36,453 nucleotides of DNA from contig NZ_JALHQI010000030.1 in assembly GCF_022842045.1 (NCBI RefSeq), positions 1-36,453 of the forward strand, given 5' to 3'. This DNA comes from Arenimonas sp. (lineage in GTDB: Bacteria; Pseudomonadota; Gammaproteobacteria; Xanthomonadales; Xanthomonadaceae). The translations under genes and the position numbers were made by a program. Each line of letters begins with the position of its first letter. The first letter of the stretch is position 1. Positions 24,333 through 31,791 of this stretch are shown one piece after another. The notes beneath the pieces are model-generated. The model saw nothing but the letters and a program-made list of their open reading frames with translations, did not search any database and was not told the origin of the DNA.

Positions 24333-24349
24333 ACCAGGGTCATTTGCAT
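24324..24349. repeat. Palindromic REP copy overlapping the acs stop
   Basis: CAAATGAACC-A-GGGTCATTTG (24326-24346), imperfect by one base pair. It supplies the TGA of acs on the plus strand and the TGA of the broken RAYT on the minus strand. Confidence 0.8.
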
Positions 24350-24883
24350 TGCCTGCCGCGGTGGCGCAAGCCCGCGGGATGCCCCAGGACTTGCTCGACG
24401 CTGGCCTGGAATGCCGCTGAACCCCAGGCGCGGCCCTGCTGGGTGTAGCGGCGAAGCTGGTCGCGGTCGTCGTCGCTGATGCCCGCGGCAACGAGCGCCG
24501 AGTAGGCCCGCTGCCGGACCAGGGGATCCTTCGCCGGGTCGGAAGTAGCGTTCGGAATCGATGAGGCAGGAGCGGAAGCGACCCTCCCACAGCGTGCCGG
24601 TGCGTTCATGGCGGGCGTTGAAGTAGCGGACGTAGCGGGTGCCGAGCTGCTGCATCATCCGGCGTGTGGCGCCGTCCTCGGCTGCCGTCACCAGGAGATG
24701 GACATGGTTGTTCATCAGCACGTAGGCATGGATCGCGCAGCCGTGTCGCTTGGCGGCCTGCCCTAGTTCGTCCAGGGACTGCCGGTAATCACCTCTGTGC
24801 CGGAAGCACGCGCATCGGTCCACGCCCCGTTGGATGATGTGCTTGGGCGTGTGGGCGATATCGAACCGGGATTGTGCTGGCAT
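24340..24883 (-). pseudogene. REP-associated tyrosine transposase (RAYT), disrupted
   Basis: Remnant of a Y1/HUH transposase of the TnpA-REP family, which handles REP hairpins. From ATG 24883, residues 1-114 are intact: HTPKHIIQRGVDR, the HUH motif NNHVHLL (His60, His62), GTLWEGRFRSCLIDSERYF. At about 24541 the frame jumps to another frame that encodes the normal C-terminus (DPAKDPLVRQRAYSALVAAG, then QGRAWGSAAFQASVEQ). What should join them, the helix with the catalytic tyrosine (YIxxNPVRA block) and the following WSSYR region, is missing. This is an out-of-frame deletion, so no active enzyme can be made. It is flanked by palindrome copies at 24326 and 24976. Confidence 0.9.
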
Positions 24884-24955
24884 CTGCGGGCTCCGCTGGC
24901 GAGTTGGCGCCAGTCTGTCCCGCGGTGCACGCGCAGGCCCTGCGCCATCCACTCA

Positions 24956-25007
24956 GATCCTCGTGCGAAACCAGCAAATGAACCTGGTTCATTTATGTGC
25001 GAGGATC
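24956..25007. repeat. Palindromic REP copy upstream of the RAYT and protease genes
   Basis: Perfect core AAATGAACCTGGTTCATTT at 24976-24994, nested inside an outer inverted repeat GATCCTCG (24956-24963)/CGAGGATC (25000-25007). It lies about 90 bases before both the RAYT start (minus strand) and the alpha-lytic-type protease start (plus strand). Confidence 0.85.
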
Positions 25008-25093
25008 GGGGTGCCGGGCCCGCCCCGCCTGCTGACCAGACGCCCCCACGGCAGGTCCTGCGCCTTCGATCTTTTCTCGACAGGAGTAAGCAG

Positions 25094-26287
25094 ATGCGTA
25101 AGTTCGCCACCTGGGCCAAACGCGGCCTCATCGTTCTCTCCCCCCTCGCGCTGTTCGCCGCGATGTCCGCTTCGGCGGCGCCGCACGAGAACAGCGTGCC
25201 GGCCGCCGTGCGCGAGGCCCTGCAGCGTGACCTCGGCCTCGCCCCGGGCCAGCTGGCCCAGTATCTGAAGGTCGAGCGCCAGGCGCTGCAGCTCGAGCGC
25301 CAGCTCGCCAATGCGCAGGGCGACCGTTTCGCCGGCAGCTGGCTCGAGCGCAAGGCCAACGGCCATTACCAGCTGGTCGTGGCCAGCACCTCGCTGCAGC
25401 CTCAGCGCGGCCCCGCCGACACGGAGATCCGCAGCGTGCGCCACAGCCTCGCGGCGCTCGGTGAGTCCAAGCGCGAGCTCGATAAGCTGACGCAGCGCGG
25501 CGCCAGGGCCCCGCACGGCGTGTACGGCTGGTTCGTGGACGTGCGCAACAACAGCGTCACGGTGAACATCGCGCCGGGCGGCGAGCAGGCGGCCGTCGAC
25601 TTCGTCGCCGCCAGTGGTGCCGACGCCGGCACCGTGCGCTTCGAGACCATGGCCTCGGCACCGCGCCCGCTGGCCACGCTGCAGGGCGGCAGCGAGTACC
25701 TGTCCAACGACGGCAGCAACTACTACTACTGCTCGGTCGGCTTCGCCGTCACCCGGCAGGGCGCACAGGGCTTCGCCACCGCGGGCCATTGCGGCGCGGC
25801 GGGCGACCGCGTCTTCGTGGCGGTCAACCGCCGCACCGTGAGCCAGATCGGCGCCTTCGCGGCGTCCAACTTCCCTGGCGCGGACCGCGCCTGGGTGCAG
25901 GTGGACAATAACCACACGCTGCAGCCGGTGGTGGATGGCTACAGCGGAAGCGACATCGTTGTGCGCGGCAGCACCGAAGCACCGATCGGCGCCGCCGTCT
26001 GCCGTTCGGGCCGCACCACGGGCCTGCATTGCGGCGTGATCGAAGCCAAGAACGTCACCGTGCAGTACCCGGGCGAACAGGTGAACGGCCTCACCCAGGT
26101 CAAGGTGTGCGCCGAGGGCGGCGACTCCGGTGGTTCGTTCATCACCAGCCCCGGCCAGGCCCAGGGCGTGCTCTCGGGCGGCAACTACAGCTGCAAGGGC
26201 AAGCAGGCGAAGCTGGCCACCAGCTACTTCCAACCGATCATCCCGCTGCTGCAGGCCTACGGCCTGACCCTCACCACCACGCCCTGA
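25094..26287 (+). CDS. Alpha-lytic-type serine endopeptidase precursor (S1E)
   Basis: Secreted chymotrypsin-fold protease made as a pre-pro form. At 397 residues it has the same length as the Lysobacter alpha-lytic protease precursor and closely follows it from end to end. The signal peptide is GLIVLSPLALFAAMSASA; the pro region (about 30-210) acts in the homologue as a folding chaperone (REALQRDLGLAPGQLAQYL, VDFVAASGADAGTVRFE). The mature domain carries His232 (TAGHCG), Asp264 (GADRAWV) and Ser345 (GGDSGGSF), with VRGSTEAPIGAAVCRSGRTT. Paired cysteines are present. The ATG at 25094 has AGGAG upstream at 25082-25086. It is probably used to digest other organisms' proteins or cells. Confidence 0.95.
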   Translation: MRKFATWAKRGLIVLSPLALFAAMSASAAPHENSVPAAVREALQRDLGLAPGQLAQYLKVERQALQLERQLANAQGDRFAGSWLERKANGHYQLVVASTSLQPQRGPADTEIRSVRHSLAALGESKRELDKLTQRGARAPHGVYGWFVDVRNNSVTVNIAPGGEQAAVDFVAASGADAGTVRFETMASAPRPLATLQGGSEYLSNDGSNYYYCSVGFAVTRQGAQGFATAGHCGAAGDRVFVAVNRRTVSQIGAFAASNFPGADRAWVQVDNNHTLQPVVDGYSGSDIVVRGSTEAPIGAAVCRSGRTTGLHCGVIEAKNVTVQYPGEQVNGLTQVKVCAEGGDSGGSFITSPGQAQGVLSGGNYSCKGKQAKLATSYFQPIIPLLQAYGLTLTTTP

Positions 26288-26312
26288 TGCAAAAGCGGTA
26301 CCGGGTTGCCAG

Positions 26313-26333
26313 CAAATGAACCTGGTTTATTTG
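26313..26333. repeat. Palindromic REP copy at the end of the cytochrome b561 gene
   Basis: CAAATGAACC-T-GGTTTATTTG, one pair off perfect. On the minus strand its AAATAA supplies the final Lys-stop of the cytochrome b561 gene; on the plus strand it starts 25 bases after the protease stop. Confidence 0.8.
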
Positions 26334-26857
26334 TCGTGTGCCATCGATTCGAAGACGCCGTCGCGGCGGACCCAGGCGTGGTACAGGGCGCCGGAGAGAT
26401 GCAGCAGGATCAGGCCGAAGAAGGCGTAGCCCAACGCGCCGTGAGCGCAGCGCAGCCACGAGTAGAGTGCGGCGTCCTGCGGAGCCAGCGCAGGCAGCAC
26501 AAAGCCGCCGGGCAGCGCCACGCCGTAGCCGCCGGCCGAGGACATCGCCCAGCCCAGCAGCGGCATCGCGAACATCAGCGTGTACAGCAGCACATGCGAT
26601 GCGCGGGCGACGCGCGCCTGCAGCGCCGGCACCGAATCCGGCAACGCCGGCGCCGGATGGCGCCACCGGTGCCACAGCCGCCAGGCGGCCAGCACCAGCA
26701 CCAGCAGGCCCAGCGGCCGGTGCAGCGCCAGCAGCCACGGCCGCGCCTCCAGCGAAGCCACCATGCCCACGCCGATGAAGATCATCGCCAGGATCATCGC
26801 CGCCATCGCCCAGTGCAGCCAGCGCGCGGTGCGGTCGTAGTGCGTTTTCGTGGACAT
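26327..26857 (-). CDS. Cytochrome b561 family protein
   Basis: 176-residue di-haem b membrane protein, passing electrons from quinol or to a periplasmic partner. It has four hydrophobic helices, with candidate haem ligands His15 (RWLHWAM), His46 (LLALHRPLG), His88 (ASHVLLYTLMF) and His139 or His153 (RCAHGALGY, LLHLSGALYH). Its ATG shares one base with the stop of the upstream catalase-like gene (TGATG), so the two are co-translated. Catalase-like protein next to cytochrome b561 is a recurring pair, and the cytochrome probably feeds electrons to it. The stop codon lies in a palindromic repeat. Confidence 0.9.
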   Translation of the reverse strand: MSTKTHYDRTARWLHWAMAAMILAMIFIGVGMVASLEARPWLLALHRPLGLLVLVLAAWRLWHRWRHPAPALPDSVPALQARVARASHVLLYTLMFAMPLLGWAMSSAGGYGVALPGGFVLPALAPQDAALYSWLRCAHGALGYAFFGLILLHLSGALYHAWVRRDGVFESMAHDK

Positions 26858-27921
26858 CAGTGGGCCTCCCCGGCCGCGGCGCGCTCGCGCTGGCGGCGGT
26901 TGAACGACACCGCGTAGGCCGCGGCACGCGCCGCCAGCACCGGATCGGCCGACGCGGCGATGCCTTCCGGCAGGATGGTCGGGTCGAAGTTGATGTCTCG
27001 GCAGTTGCCGTCGGCCTCGGCGTACGCGCGCTCGAGCACGAAGGTACCCGCGGCCACGCGCGTGCGGTCTTCGGGCCAGGGCTGCGAAGGGTTCTCGATG
27101 GGGTCGCCGTCTTCGGCCAGCGTCACGGCCAGCGTCCAGCGCACCGGGCCGGCGGCCAGGCGCGTGGCTAGCTCATCGGCCAGGTAGCTGGCTTCGGCCG
27201 CCTGGCGCTGTTCGGCCGGGAAGTCCTCGAACGGCGCCTGCGGCACGAACGACCAGCGCACGTGGCGCGCCTCGCCGGCGGCATTGGTGAATCGGAAAGC
27301 ATGCACGCCGTTGTAAGCGGTATTCGCATAGCTGCTGGACCAGGGCGCCGACTGCGCCCAGGCCATGAAGTTGGCAATCTCGGGGTGGCGCTCGGCGAAG
27401 GCCTTCTGTTTGGCCGGGTCGGGCTTACCCGTGGCCGGATCGGGCCGCGAGGCCAGGATCTGTTCGGCGAAGGCCTGCGGCGTCGACACCGCGAAGAAGG
27501 GGAAGCTGTTCATCGCCAGCCGCCACTGCTGCCCGTCGTCGGTGTCGAGCTGCAGCGCCAGGCTGCGCACGCGCGCCATGGCCTCGGGGCCGTTCGGGTC
27601 GCCTCCGCCGATGGACATGCGGCCCACCGCCGGGGTGCGCGCCTGGCTGAAAACGCGCGCCTTCGACAGCGCCGCGCCTTCGGGCGTGGGCTCGAAATAG
27701 CCGGCCACGCACACCCCGCGCGCATGCGCCCGCCGGAACCCGACGAAGGGCTTGCCGTTCTCGATGGTGTCGACCAGGCGCGGTGCCGTCACGCGCGCCG
27801 GCGTCAGCCAACCGGCGGTCCAGGCCAGCGCCGCGGCCAGGCCGCCCACCACGGCGGCAATGCCCAGGAACGGGAGCAAAGGGCGCCAGCGCGGCGGGGC
27901 AGGGGGCAGCGGTTCGTTCAT
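26857..27921 (-). CDS. Catalase-related peroxidase (SrpA-like)
   Basis: 354-residue haem peroxidase of the small catalase-core family. An N-terminal hydrophobic segment (LLPFLGIAAVVGGLAAALAW, about 14-35) acts as signal anchor, placing the protein in the periplasm. Catalytic His66 lies in GFRRAHARGVCVAGYFEPTP. The core has MSIGGGDPNG, MNSFPFFAVSTPQAF and NGVHAFRF, and the likely proximal Tyr is in RAAAYAVSFNRRQRE near the end. Unlike true catalases it lacks the NADPH and C-terminal domains, so organic hydroperoxide reduction is likely. ATG 27921 is the only good start. It is first in an operon with cytochrome b561. Confidence 0.9.
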   Translation of the reverse strand: MNEPLPPAPPRWRPLLPFLGIAAVVGGLAAALAWTAGWLTPARVTAPRLVDTIENGKPFVGFRRAHARGVCVAGYFEPTPEGAALSKARVFSQARTPAVGRMSIGGGDPNGPEAMARVRSLALQLDTDDGQQWRLAMNSFPFFAVSTPQAFAEQILASRPDPATGKPDPAKQKAFAERHPEIANFMAWAQSAPWSSSYANTAYNGVHAFRFTNAAGEARHVRWSFVPQAPFEDFPAEQRQAAEASYLADELATRLAAGPVRWTLAVTLAEDGDPIENPSQPWPEDRTRVAAGTFVLERAYAEADGNCRDINFDPTILPEGIAASADPVLAARAAAYAVSFNRRQRERAAAGEAH

Positions 27922-27980
27922 GACGGTACTCGCGATTCGGACAAGAAAGTAAGCCACACCCCCCCGTTGGCCGCAGGTGA

Positions 27981-28005
27981 ATCAAATGAACCTGGTTCAT
28001 TTGAT
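27981..28005. repeat. Perfect palindromic REP copy
   Basis: Two 12-base arms ATCAAATGAACC and GGTTCATTTGAT around a single T. It lies between the divergent catalase-like gene and the CPBP gene, 60 bases before the former. Confidence 0.85.
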
Positions 28006-28088
28006 TGGGCCGGGACCATGGGCACACGAATCCGGCGGCCGGGTTCACCTAGGATCGGGCAAGGCCCGCGCCGCGGGTCCCATGGCCG

Positions 28089-28979
28089 ATGAAGATGAAC
28101 CTGGTACCGCTATTACGACGCCTGTGGCAGGTGCTGCGCCAGCTGCTCCTGGCCATGGCCCTGGTCGTCGGCACCGCCCTGGCGTTCCGGTTCCTGCTGT
28201 ACCCGGCGGTGCTGTGGGCCTTCGACCCGGGTCCGGTGGTCGCTACCCAGGTCAAGCGGTTTGGCATCCTGGTGTTCGCCACCGTGGGCTACTGGCTTTA
28301 CATGCGCTACGTGCGCAGGCGACCGGCCATCGAGCTGCGGCCGGCGCCGGTCGGGGCCGCGCTCGGCGGGCTGGCGGGGGCCGGGCTGATTGGCCTGGCG
28401 CTGCTGCCGCTGTTCGCGTTCGGCGCCTATGCGGTGACCACGCAGCGGGGATTCCAGCCGGGCTTGCTGGAAATCGCGGGCTTCCTGTTCGTGGCCGCGA
28501 TGCTCGAAGAGCTGGTCTATCGCGGCGTGCTGTTCCAGACGCTCGAGTCGGCCTGGGGCACGGTGCCGGCGCTGTGGCTGCAGTCGCTGGTGTTCGGCGT
28601 CGCCCACCTCGAGAACGTGTTCGCGCTGAACGGCAGCGGCTGGGACCTGGCCGCCACCGTGCTTTCGGTGACCCTGCTGGGCGCGATGTGGACGCTGCTG
28701 TTCGTGCTCACGCGAAACCTTTGGATCTGCGGGCTGAACCACTTCGCCTGGAACTTCACCATCCTGTGCAGCGGCGTGCCGCTGTCGGGCATCGAGGACT
28801 GGCGCGCGCAGGCGCCGATCGAAACCGCCTACCGCGCACCCGACTGGCTCACCGGCGGCCTGTTCGGTCCCGAGAACTCGGCGGTGACGCTGGTGTTGGT
28901 GGGCCTGGCGGTGGGCGGCATGCTTCAATGGGCCGCGAAGCACGCCCGTCTCAGGCCCGCCCCCGCCTCCGCCGCATGA
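28089..28979 (+). CDS. CPBP-family intramembrane metalloprotease
   Basis: 296-residue membrane protein of the type II CAAX protease (Rce1/CPBP, Abi) family. Several hydrophobic helices surround the motifs EExxxR (Glu140-Glu141, Arg145 in MLEELVYRG), FGVAH (His173) and NHFAWN (His218), the expected metal-site residues. Substrates in bacteria are mostly unknown. Start choice is open: ATG 28089 (MKMNLVP) or ATG 28095. The second lies in GATGAACCTGGTACC, which looks like half of the repeat palindrome, so the gene start may have been reshaped by it. Confidence 0.85.
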   Translation: MKMNLVPLLRRLWQVLRQLLLAMALVVGTALAFRFLLYPAVLWAFDPGPVVATQVKRFGILVFATVGYWLYMRYVRRRPAIELRPAPVGAALGGLAGAGLIGLALLPLFAFGAYAVTTQRGFQPGLLEIAGFLFVAAMLEELVYRGVLFQTLESAWGTVPALWLQSLVFGVAHLENVFALNGSGWDLAATVLSVTLLGAMWTLLFVLTRNLWICGLNHFAWNFTILCSGVPLSGIEDWRAQAPIETAYRAPDWLTGGLFGPENSAVTLVLVGLAVGGMLQWAAKHARLRPAPASAA

Positions 28980-29169
28980 GCCGCGCCCCACAGCGCGGTC
29001 CATGAACCGCACCTCCAGCGCCTGCGAAGGATCGTCGGGAATCGCGCCCAGGAACGCGCGCAGGCTCGCCGGCTTCGCGCAGGGCCTGCCTTCGGTCGCC
29101 GAGCCACGCCACGCCGGACAGCAGCCCGACGTAGACGAGCGACACCAGCAGCACCCCGCCTGGAATCAC
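28951..29169 (-). pseudogene. Remnant of a symporter-type sensor histidine kinase N-terminus (tentative)
   Basis: A GTG at 29169 with GGGAGGGG just upstream opens MIPGGVLLVSLVYVGLLSG, then VAWLGDRRQALREAGE. This is very like the first helix of hybrid sensor kinases that begin with a sodium/solute-symporter domain (CrbS/NahK type). After about 35 residues the resemblance stops and the frame runs into the end of the CPBP gene. A different frame reads FLGAIPDDPSQALEVRFMDR, suggesting a second fragment or a frameshift. It may instead be a genuine small membrane protein. Confidence 0.35.
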
Positions 29170-29206
29170 GGCCCCTCCCCCGCGAATCAGCGCCCCCGGA
29201 GTGAAG

Positions 29207-29233
29207 TAGCAAATGAACCAGGTTCATTTGCTA
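29207..29233. repeat. Perfect palindromic REP copy
   Basis: Two 13-base arms TAGCAAATGAACC and GGTTCATTTGCTA around a single A. The outer TAGC/GCTA differs from the ATC/GAT of the copy at 27981 but stays complementary. Confidence 0.85.
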
Positions 29234-29490
29234 GACCAAAGTCGAAGGCGGGCGGGACATGAACGCGGGCCCGTCGCTCACAGGCACGTAACGGACGCCG
29301 GCCGGCAAGGCGCGTACCGTCGGTCTTGCGCTACGACGCAAGGTCGTAACGGCCACTCAGCCGCGCCGCAACACCCTTCCTTACTCCGCACTGAGCCCCC
29401 CGCCCCTGCCCCCGCAGGGGTCACGGCGTCTGCCGTCCCGGATCCGCCCCCGCGGATCCACCCCCGCGGATCCACCCAGAAGGAATCCCC
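29234..29490. other. Upstream region of the fasciclin gene with short repeats
   Basis: No gene seen. It contains a 6-base-stem hairpin CTTGCG/CGCAAG (29325-29342) and a tandem of a 14-base unit, GATCCGCCCCCGCG (29441-29454), GATCCACCCCCGCG (29455-29468) and a partial third copy (29469-29476), just before the fasciclin ribosome site AAGGAAT. Confidence 0.6.
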
Positions 29491-30018
29491 ATGACCAACC
29501 ACACCTCCCCCTCGACCCCGGTCGCCGCCAAGGCCGCCCCGGCCACGATGAACCTGATCGACACTGCCGCCGCCAACGGCAGCTTCAAGACCTTCGGCAA
29601 GGCGATCGAGCAGGCCGGCCTGGCCGACTCGCTGCGCGCGACCGGTCCGTTCACGGTGTTCGCCCCCACCGACGCCGCGTTCGACAAGCTGCCGGCCGGC
29701 AAGCTCGAAGGCCTGATGAAGCCGGAGAACAAGGATGAACTCGCCGGCATCCTCAACTACCACGTCGTGAAGGGCAGCCAGTCGGCGGCCACCATCGGCA
29801 AGTGGGATTCGGCGCGCACGCTGCAGGGCCAGTCGGCCCCGATCAAGATGGCCGACGGCAAATGCTGCGTGGACGGCGCCAACGTCACCCAGGCCGACAT
29901 CGCCACCAGCAACGGCGTGATCCACGCGATCGACAAGGTGAACCTGCCGACGGCGCTGGCGGCGGAAGCCAAGGCCGACGGCACGCCGTCCAAGCCTGCG
30001 GTGCCCACCAAGCAGTAG
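29491..30018 (+). CDS. Fasciclin (FAS1) domain protein
   Basis: 175-residue protein with one FAS1 domain (about 20-155), an adhesion-type fold. Motifs are NLIDTAAANGSFKTFGKAIE, GPFTVFAPTDAAFDKLP, LAGILNYHVVKG and, near the end, SNGVIHAIDKVNLP. The N-terminus (MTNHTSPSTPVAAKA) is Ser/Thr/Pro/Ala-rich and has no recognisable signal peptide, so the location is unclear. AGAAGGAA lies before the ATG. A Lys/Pro/Thr tail follows the domain. It stands alone, between palindrome copies at 29207 and 30121. Confidence 0.9.
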   Translation: MTNHTSPSTPVAAKAAPATMNLIDTAAANGSFKTFGKAIEQAGLADSLRATGPFTVFAPTDAAFDKLPAGKLEGLMKPENKDELAGILNYHVVKGSQSAATIGKWDSARTLQGQSAPIKMADGKCCVDGANVTQADIATSNGVIHAIDKVNLPTALAAEAKADGTPSKPAVPTKQ

Positions 30019-30032
30019 CGCTGCGAAACCGG

Positions 30033-30064
30033 GCGGCGGCGGGGGAGTCCCCCCCGGCCGCCGC
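30033..30064 (+). terminator. GC-rich hairpin after the fasciclin gene
   Basis: GCGGCGGCGGGGG pairs with CCCCCGGCCGCCGC with one bulged base and a five-base loop, 15 bases after the stop. There is no T-run, so it is at best a weak intrinsic terminator. Confidence 0.45.
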
Positions 30065-30120
30065 ATTCGCGGCAACCCGCGAGACGGGCGTGACGTACGT
30101 CCGCGTAGGGTGCCAGAACC

Positions 30121-30145
30121 ATCAAATGAACCGGGTCCATTTGTT
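30121..30145. repeat. Palindromic REP copy, degenerate
   Basis: ATCAAATGAACC-G-GGTCCATTTGTT: two mismatched pairs compared with the perfect copies. It lies just upstream of, and touching, the proposed -35 box of the SRPBCC gene. Confidence 0.75.
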
Positions 30146-30172
30146 GCCTGGGCGCGGGGCTGCCGTCAAAAT
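30144..30172 (+). promoter_or_regulatory. Putative promoter of the SRPBCC gene
   Basis: TTGCCT (30144-30149), 17 bases, CAAAAT (30167-30172), then the ATG six bases later. This predicts a leaderless transcript; the -35 box overlaps the end of the palindrome by two bases. Confidence 0.45.
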
Positions 30173-30178
30173 CGGGGC

Positions 30179-30667
30179 ATGCCCGTTACCTGCCACGCCG
30201 AACGCTCGCTCCCCTGCCGCCCCGAAGTCGCCTTCGCGCTGGCCACCGACCCGGACCGCTTCCCGACCTTCTTCACCGGTTTCGGGCCGATCCCGGCCGT
30301 GCGCGGGATCCGGCTGCACTCGCCGCTGGCGGTGGGCAGCCAGCGCCGCGTGCACAACGCCGACGGCACCGTGCTCAGCGAGCGCGTCATCGCCCATGAC
30401 CCGCCGGTGCGCCACGCCTACACGCTCAGCGGCTTCCGGCCGCCGTTCGCGTGGCTGGTCACCAAGGGCGAGGCCAACTGGACCATCACCGGCCACGAGT
30501 TCGGCTCGCGCGTGCGCTGGGACTACGAGTTCGAACTGACCCGCCGCTGGCTGTGGCCGGTCGCCGCGCTGGTGCTGAAGCTGTTCATGGCCCGCGCGAT
30601 GCACCGCTGCCTGAAGAACATGTCGCGCGCGCTGACGACCCCCGACCCGGCCCCTGGCAAGCCCTGA
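30179..30667 (+). CDS. SRPBCC-family protein
   Basis: 162-residue START/polyketide-cyclase-like protein with the usual opening (CHAERSLPCRPEVAFALATD), a middle HNADGTVLSERVIAHDPPVR and a long C-terminal helix (LVLKLFMARAMHRCLKNMSR). The fold binds a hydrophobic ligand, which is unknown here. Its stop overlaps the ATG of the following broken sterol desaturase gene (TGATG), so they were one operon. Confidence 0.8.
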   Translation: MPVTCHAERSLPCRPEVAFALATDPDRFPTFFTGFGPIPAVRGIRLHSPLAVGSQRRVHNADGTVLSERVIAHDPPVRHAYTLSGFRPPFAWLVTKGEANWTITGHEFGSRVRWDYEFELTRRWLWPVAALVLKLFMARAMHRCLKNMSRALTTPDPAPGKP

Positions 30668-31373
30668 TGGGCGAGTGGCTCCTGCTGGCGATGGCGCCCG
30701 TGTTCCTGGGCTTCATCGGCTGGGAGGCCTGGCACTGGCACCGCCGCGGCGTGCCGCACTACAGCCTGCGCGACACGCTTTCCAACGCCGCCCTCGCATT
30801 GATGCACCAGGCGGCCGACGCCGTGCCCACCACCGCATCCGCTGGATGTGGGCCTCGCACGTGGTGCACCACTCCTCGGAGCGGCTGAACCTGTCCACCG
30901 CGTTCCGGCAAAGCCTCACCTACCCGGTGTCGGGCATGTGGATGTTCTGGCTGCCGCTGGCCTTGCTCGGGTTCTCGCCGCCGCACATCGTGATCGTGGT
31001 GGCGATCAACCTGGGCTTCCAGTTCTTCGTCCACACGCAGGCGGTGGGGAAGCTGGGCTGGCTGGAAAAGGTGTTCAACACGCCCTCGCACCACCGCGTG
31101 CACCATGCGCGCAACGGCAAGTACATCGACCGCAACTACGCCGGCGTGCTGATCGTCTGGGACAAGCTGTTCGGCAGTTTCGTCGAAGAGGACCTGGACG
31201 TCCCCTGCGAGTACGGCATCGTCAAGCCCGTGCGCACCCACGACCCGCTCACGCTCACCTTCCACGAGTGGCGCGACATGCTGCGTGACGCGGCGCGGCC
31301 GCAGTCGCTGCGTTCCCGGCTGGGGCAACTGTTCGGGCCGCCGGAAAAGGCGCATTCGCAGGGTCCCACCTAA
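30667..31373 (+). pseudogene. Sterol desaturase/fatty acid hydroxylase family, disrupted
   Basis: Member of the di-iron membrane hydroxylase superfamily, broken by an internal deletion. From ATG 30667, 52 residues are normal (MGEWLLLAMAPVFLGFIGWE to LSNAALALMHQAADA). At about 30822 the continuing homology moves to another frame: HHRIRWMWASHVVHHSSERL, then FVHTQAVGKLGW, NTPSHHRVHHARNGKYIDRN, and a regular end at 31373. About 50 residues are missing, including two helices and the first histidine box (FHRxSH), and the frame is shifted, so no working enzyme is expected unless the sequence has an error here. Confidence 0.85.
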
Positions 31374-31561
31374 GGTCGTATTGACGCCGCCGCGGGCCAG
31401 AAGGCGCGCGTGGCCGCGGCCAGCGAGGCGTCGCGCTTCGCCGAGGTCGGCCCGTGCGATTTGTTCGGTGCGTGCGCTCACCGGCTTCCCGCTGCCGATC
31501 CCGCGCCAGGAGCTGGCCCTGGCCTGGCTGTCGCTGTCGCGGGGGTGACGGCGGACAAAAG
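31374..31561. other. Gap after the desaturase remnant
   Basis: No gene can be supported. One frame ends with VRALTGFPLPIPRQELALAW at a TGA (31546-31548) and looks protein-like, while the bases before it read better in another frame (GQKARVAAASEASRFAEV). This could be a decayed gene end but matches nothing I recognise. Confidence 0.3.
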
Positions 31562-31586
31562 AAAACCCGCCACGCGGGCGGGTTTT
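31562..31586 (-). terminator. Intrinsic terminator of rpmB-rpmG
   Basis: A 10-base perfect stem AAAACCCGCC/GGCGGGTTTT with a five-base loop, followed on the minus strand by CTTTTGTCC. It sits 28 bases after the rpmG stop. Confidence 0.9.
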
Positions 31587-31613
31587 CCTGGAACTCCACG
31601 CAGGAGGCAAGGC

Positions 31614-31778
31614 TTACTTGATCTTGCCTTCCTTGTACATCACGTGCTTGCGGACGACGGGATCGTACTTCTTGATCTCCATCTTGCCCGGGGTGGTCTT
31701 CTTGTTCTTGTCGGTCGTGTAGAAATGACCGGTGCCGGCCGAAGACGTCAGGCGAATCTTGTCGCGCTTGGAAGCCAT
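31614..31778 (-). CDS. rpmG: Large ribosomal subunit protein bL33
   Basis: 54-residue ribosomal protein of the 50S subunit. It starts [20 protein letters not shown] and continues [20 protein letters not shown], then [14 protein letters not shown]. It lacks the zinc-binding Cys pairs of the C+ form, so it is the zinc-independent type. AGGAGGAC lies before the ATG. Cotranscribed after rpmB with a 13-base gap. Confidence 0.98.
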   Translation of the reverse strand: MASKRDKIRLTSSAGTGHFYTTDKNKKTTPGKMEIKKYDPVVRKHVMYKEGKIK

Positions 31779-31791
31779 GGTTCAGTCCTCC

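Noticed and set aside
29213-29494. Plus-strand open frame before the fasciclin gene
   Set aside because: It starts in the palindrome, has no ribosome site and a low-complexity Arg/Pro/Ala product; not a gene.
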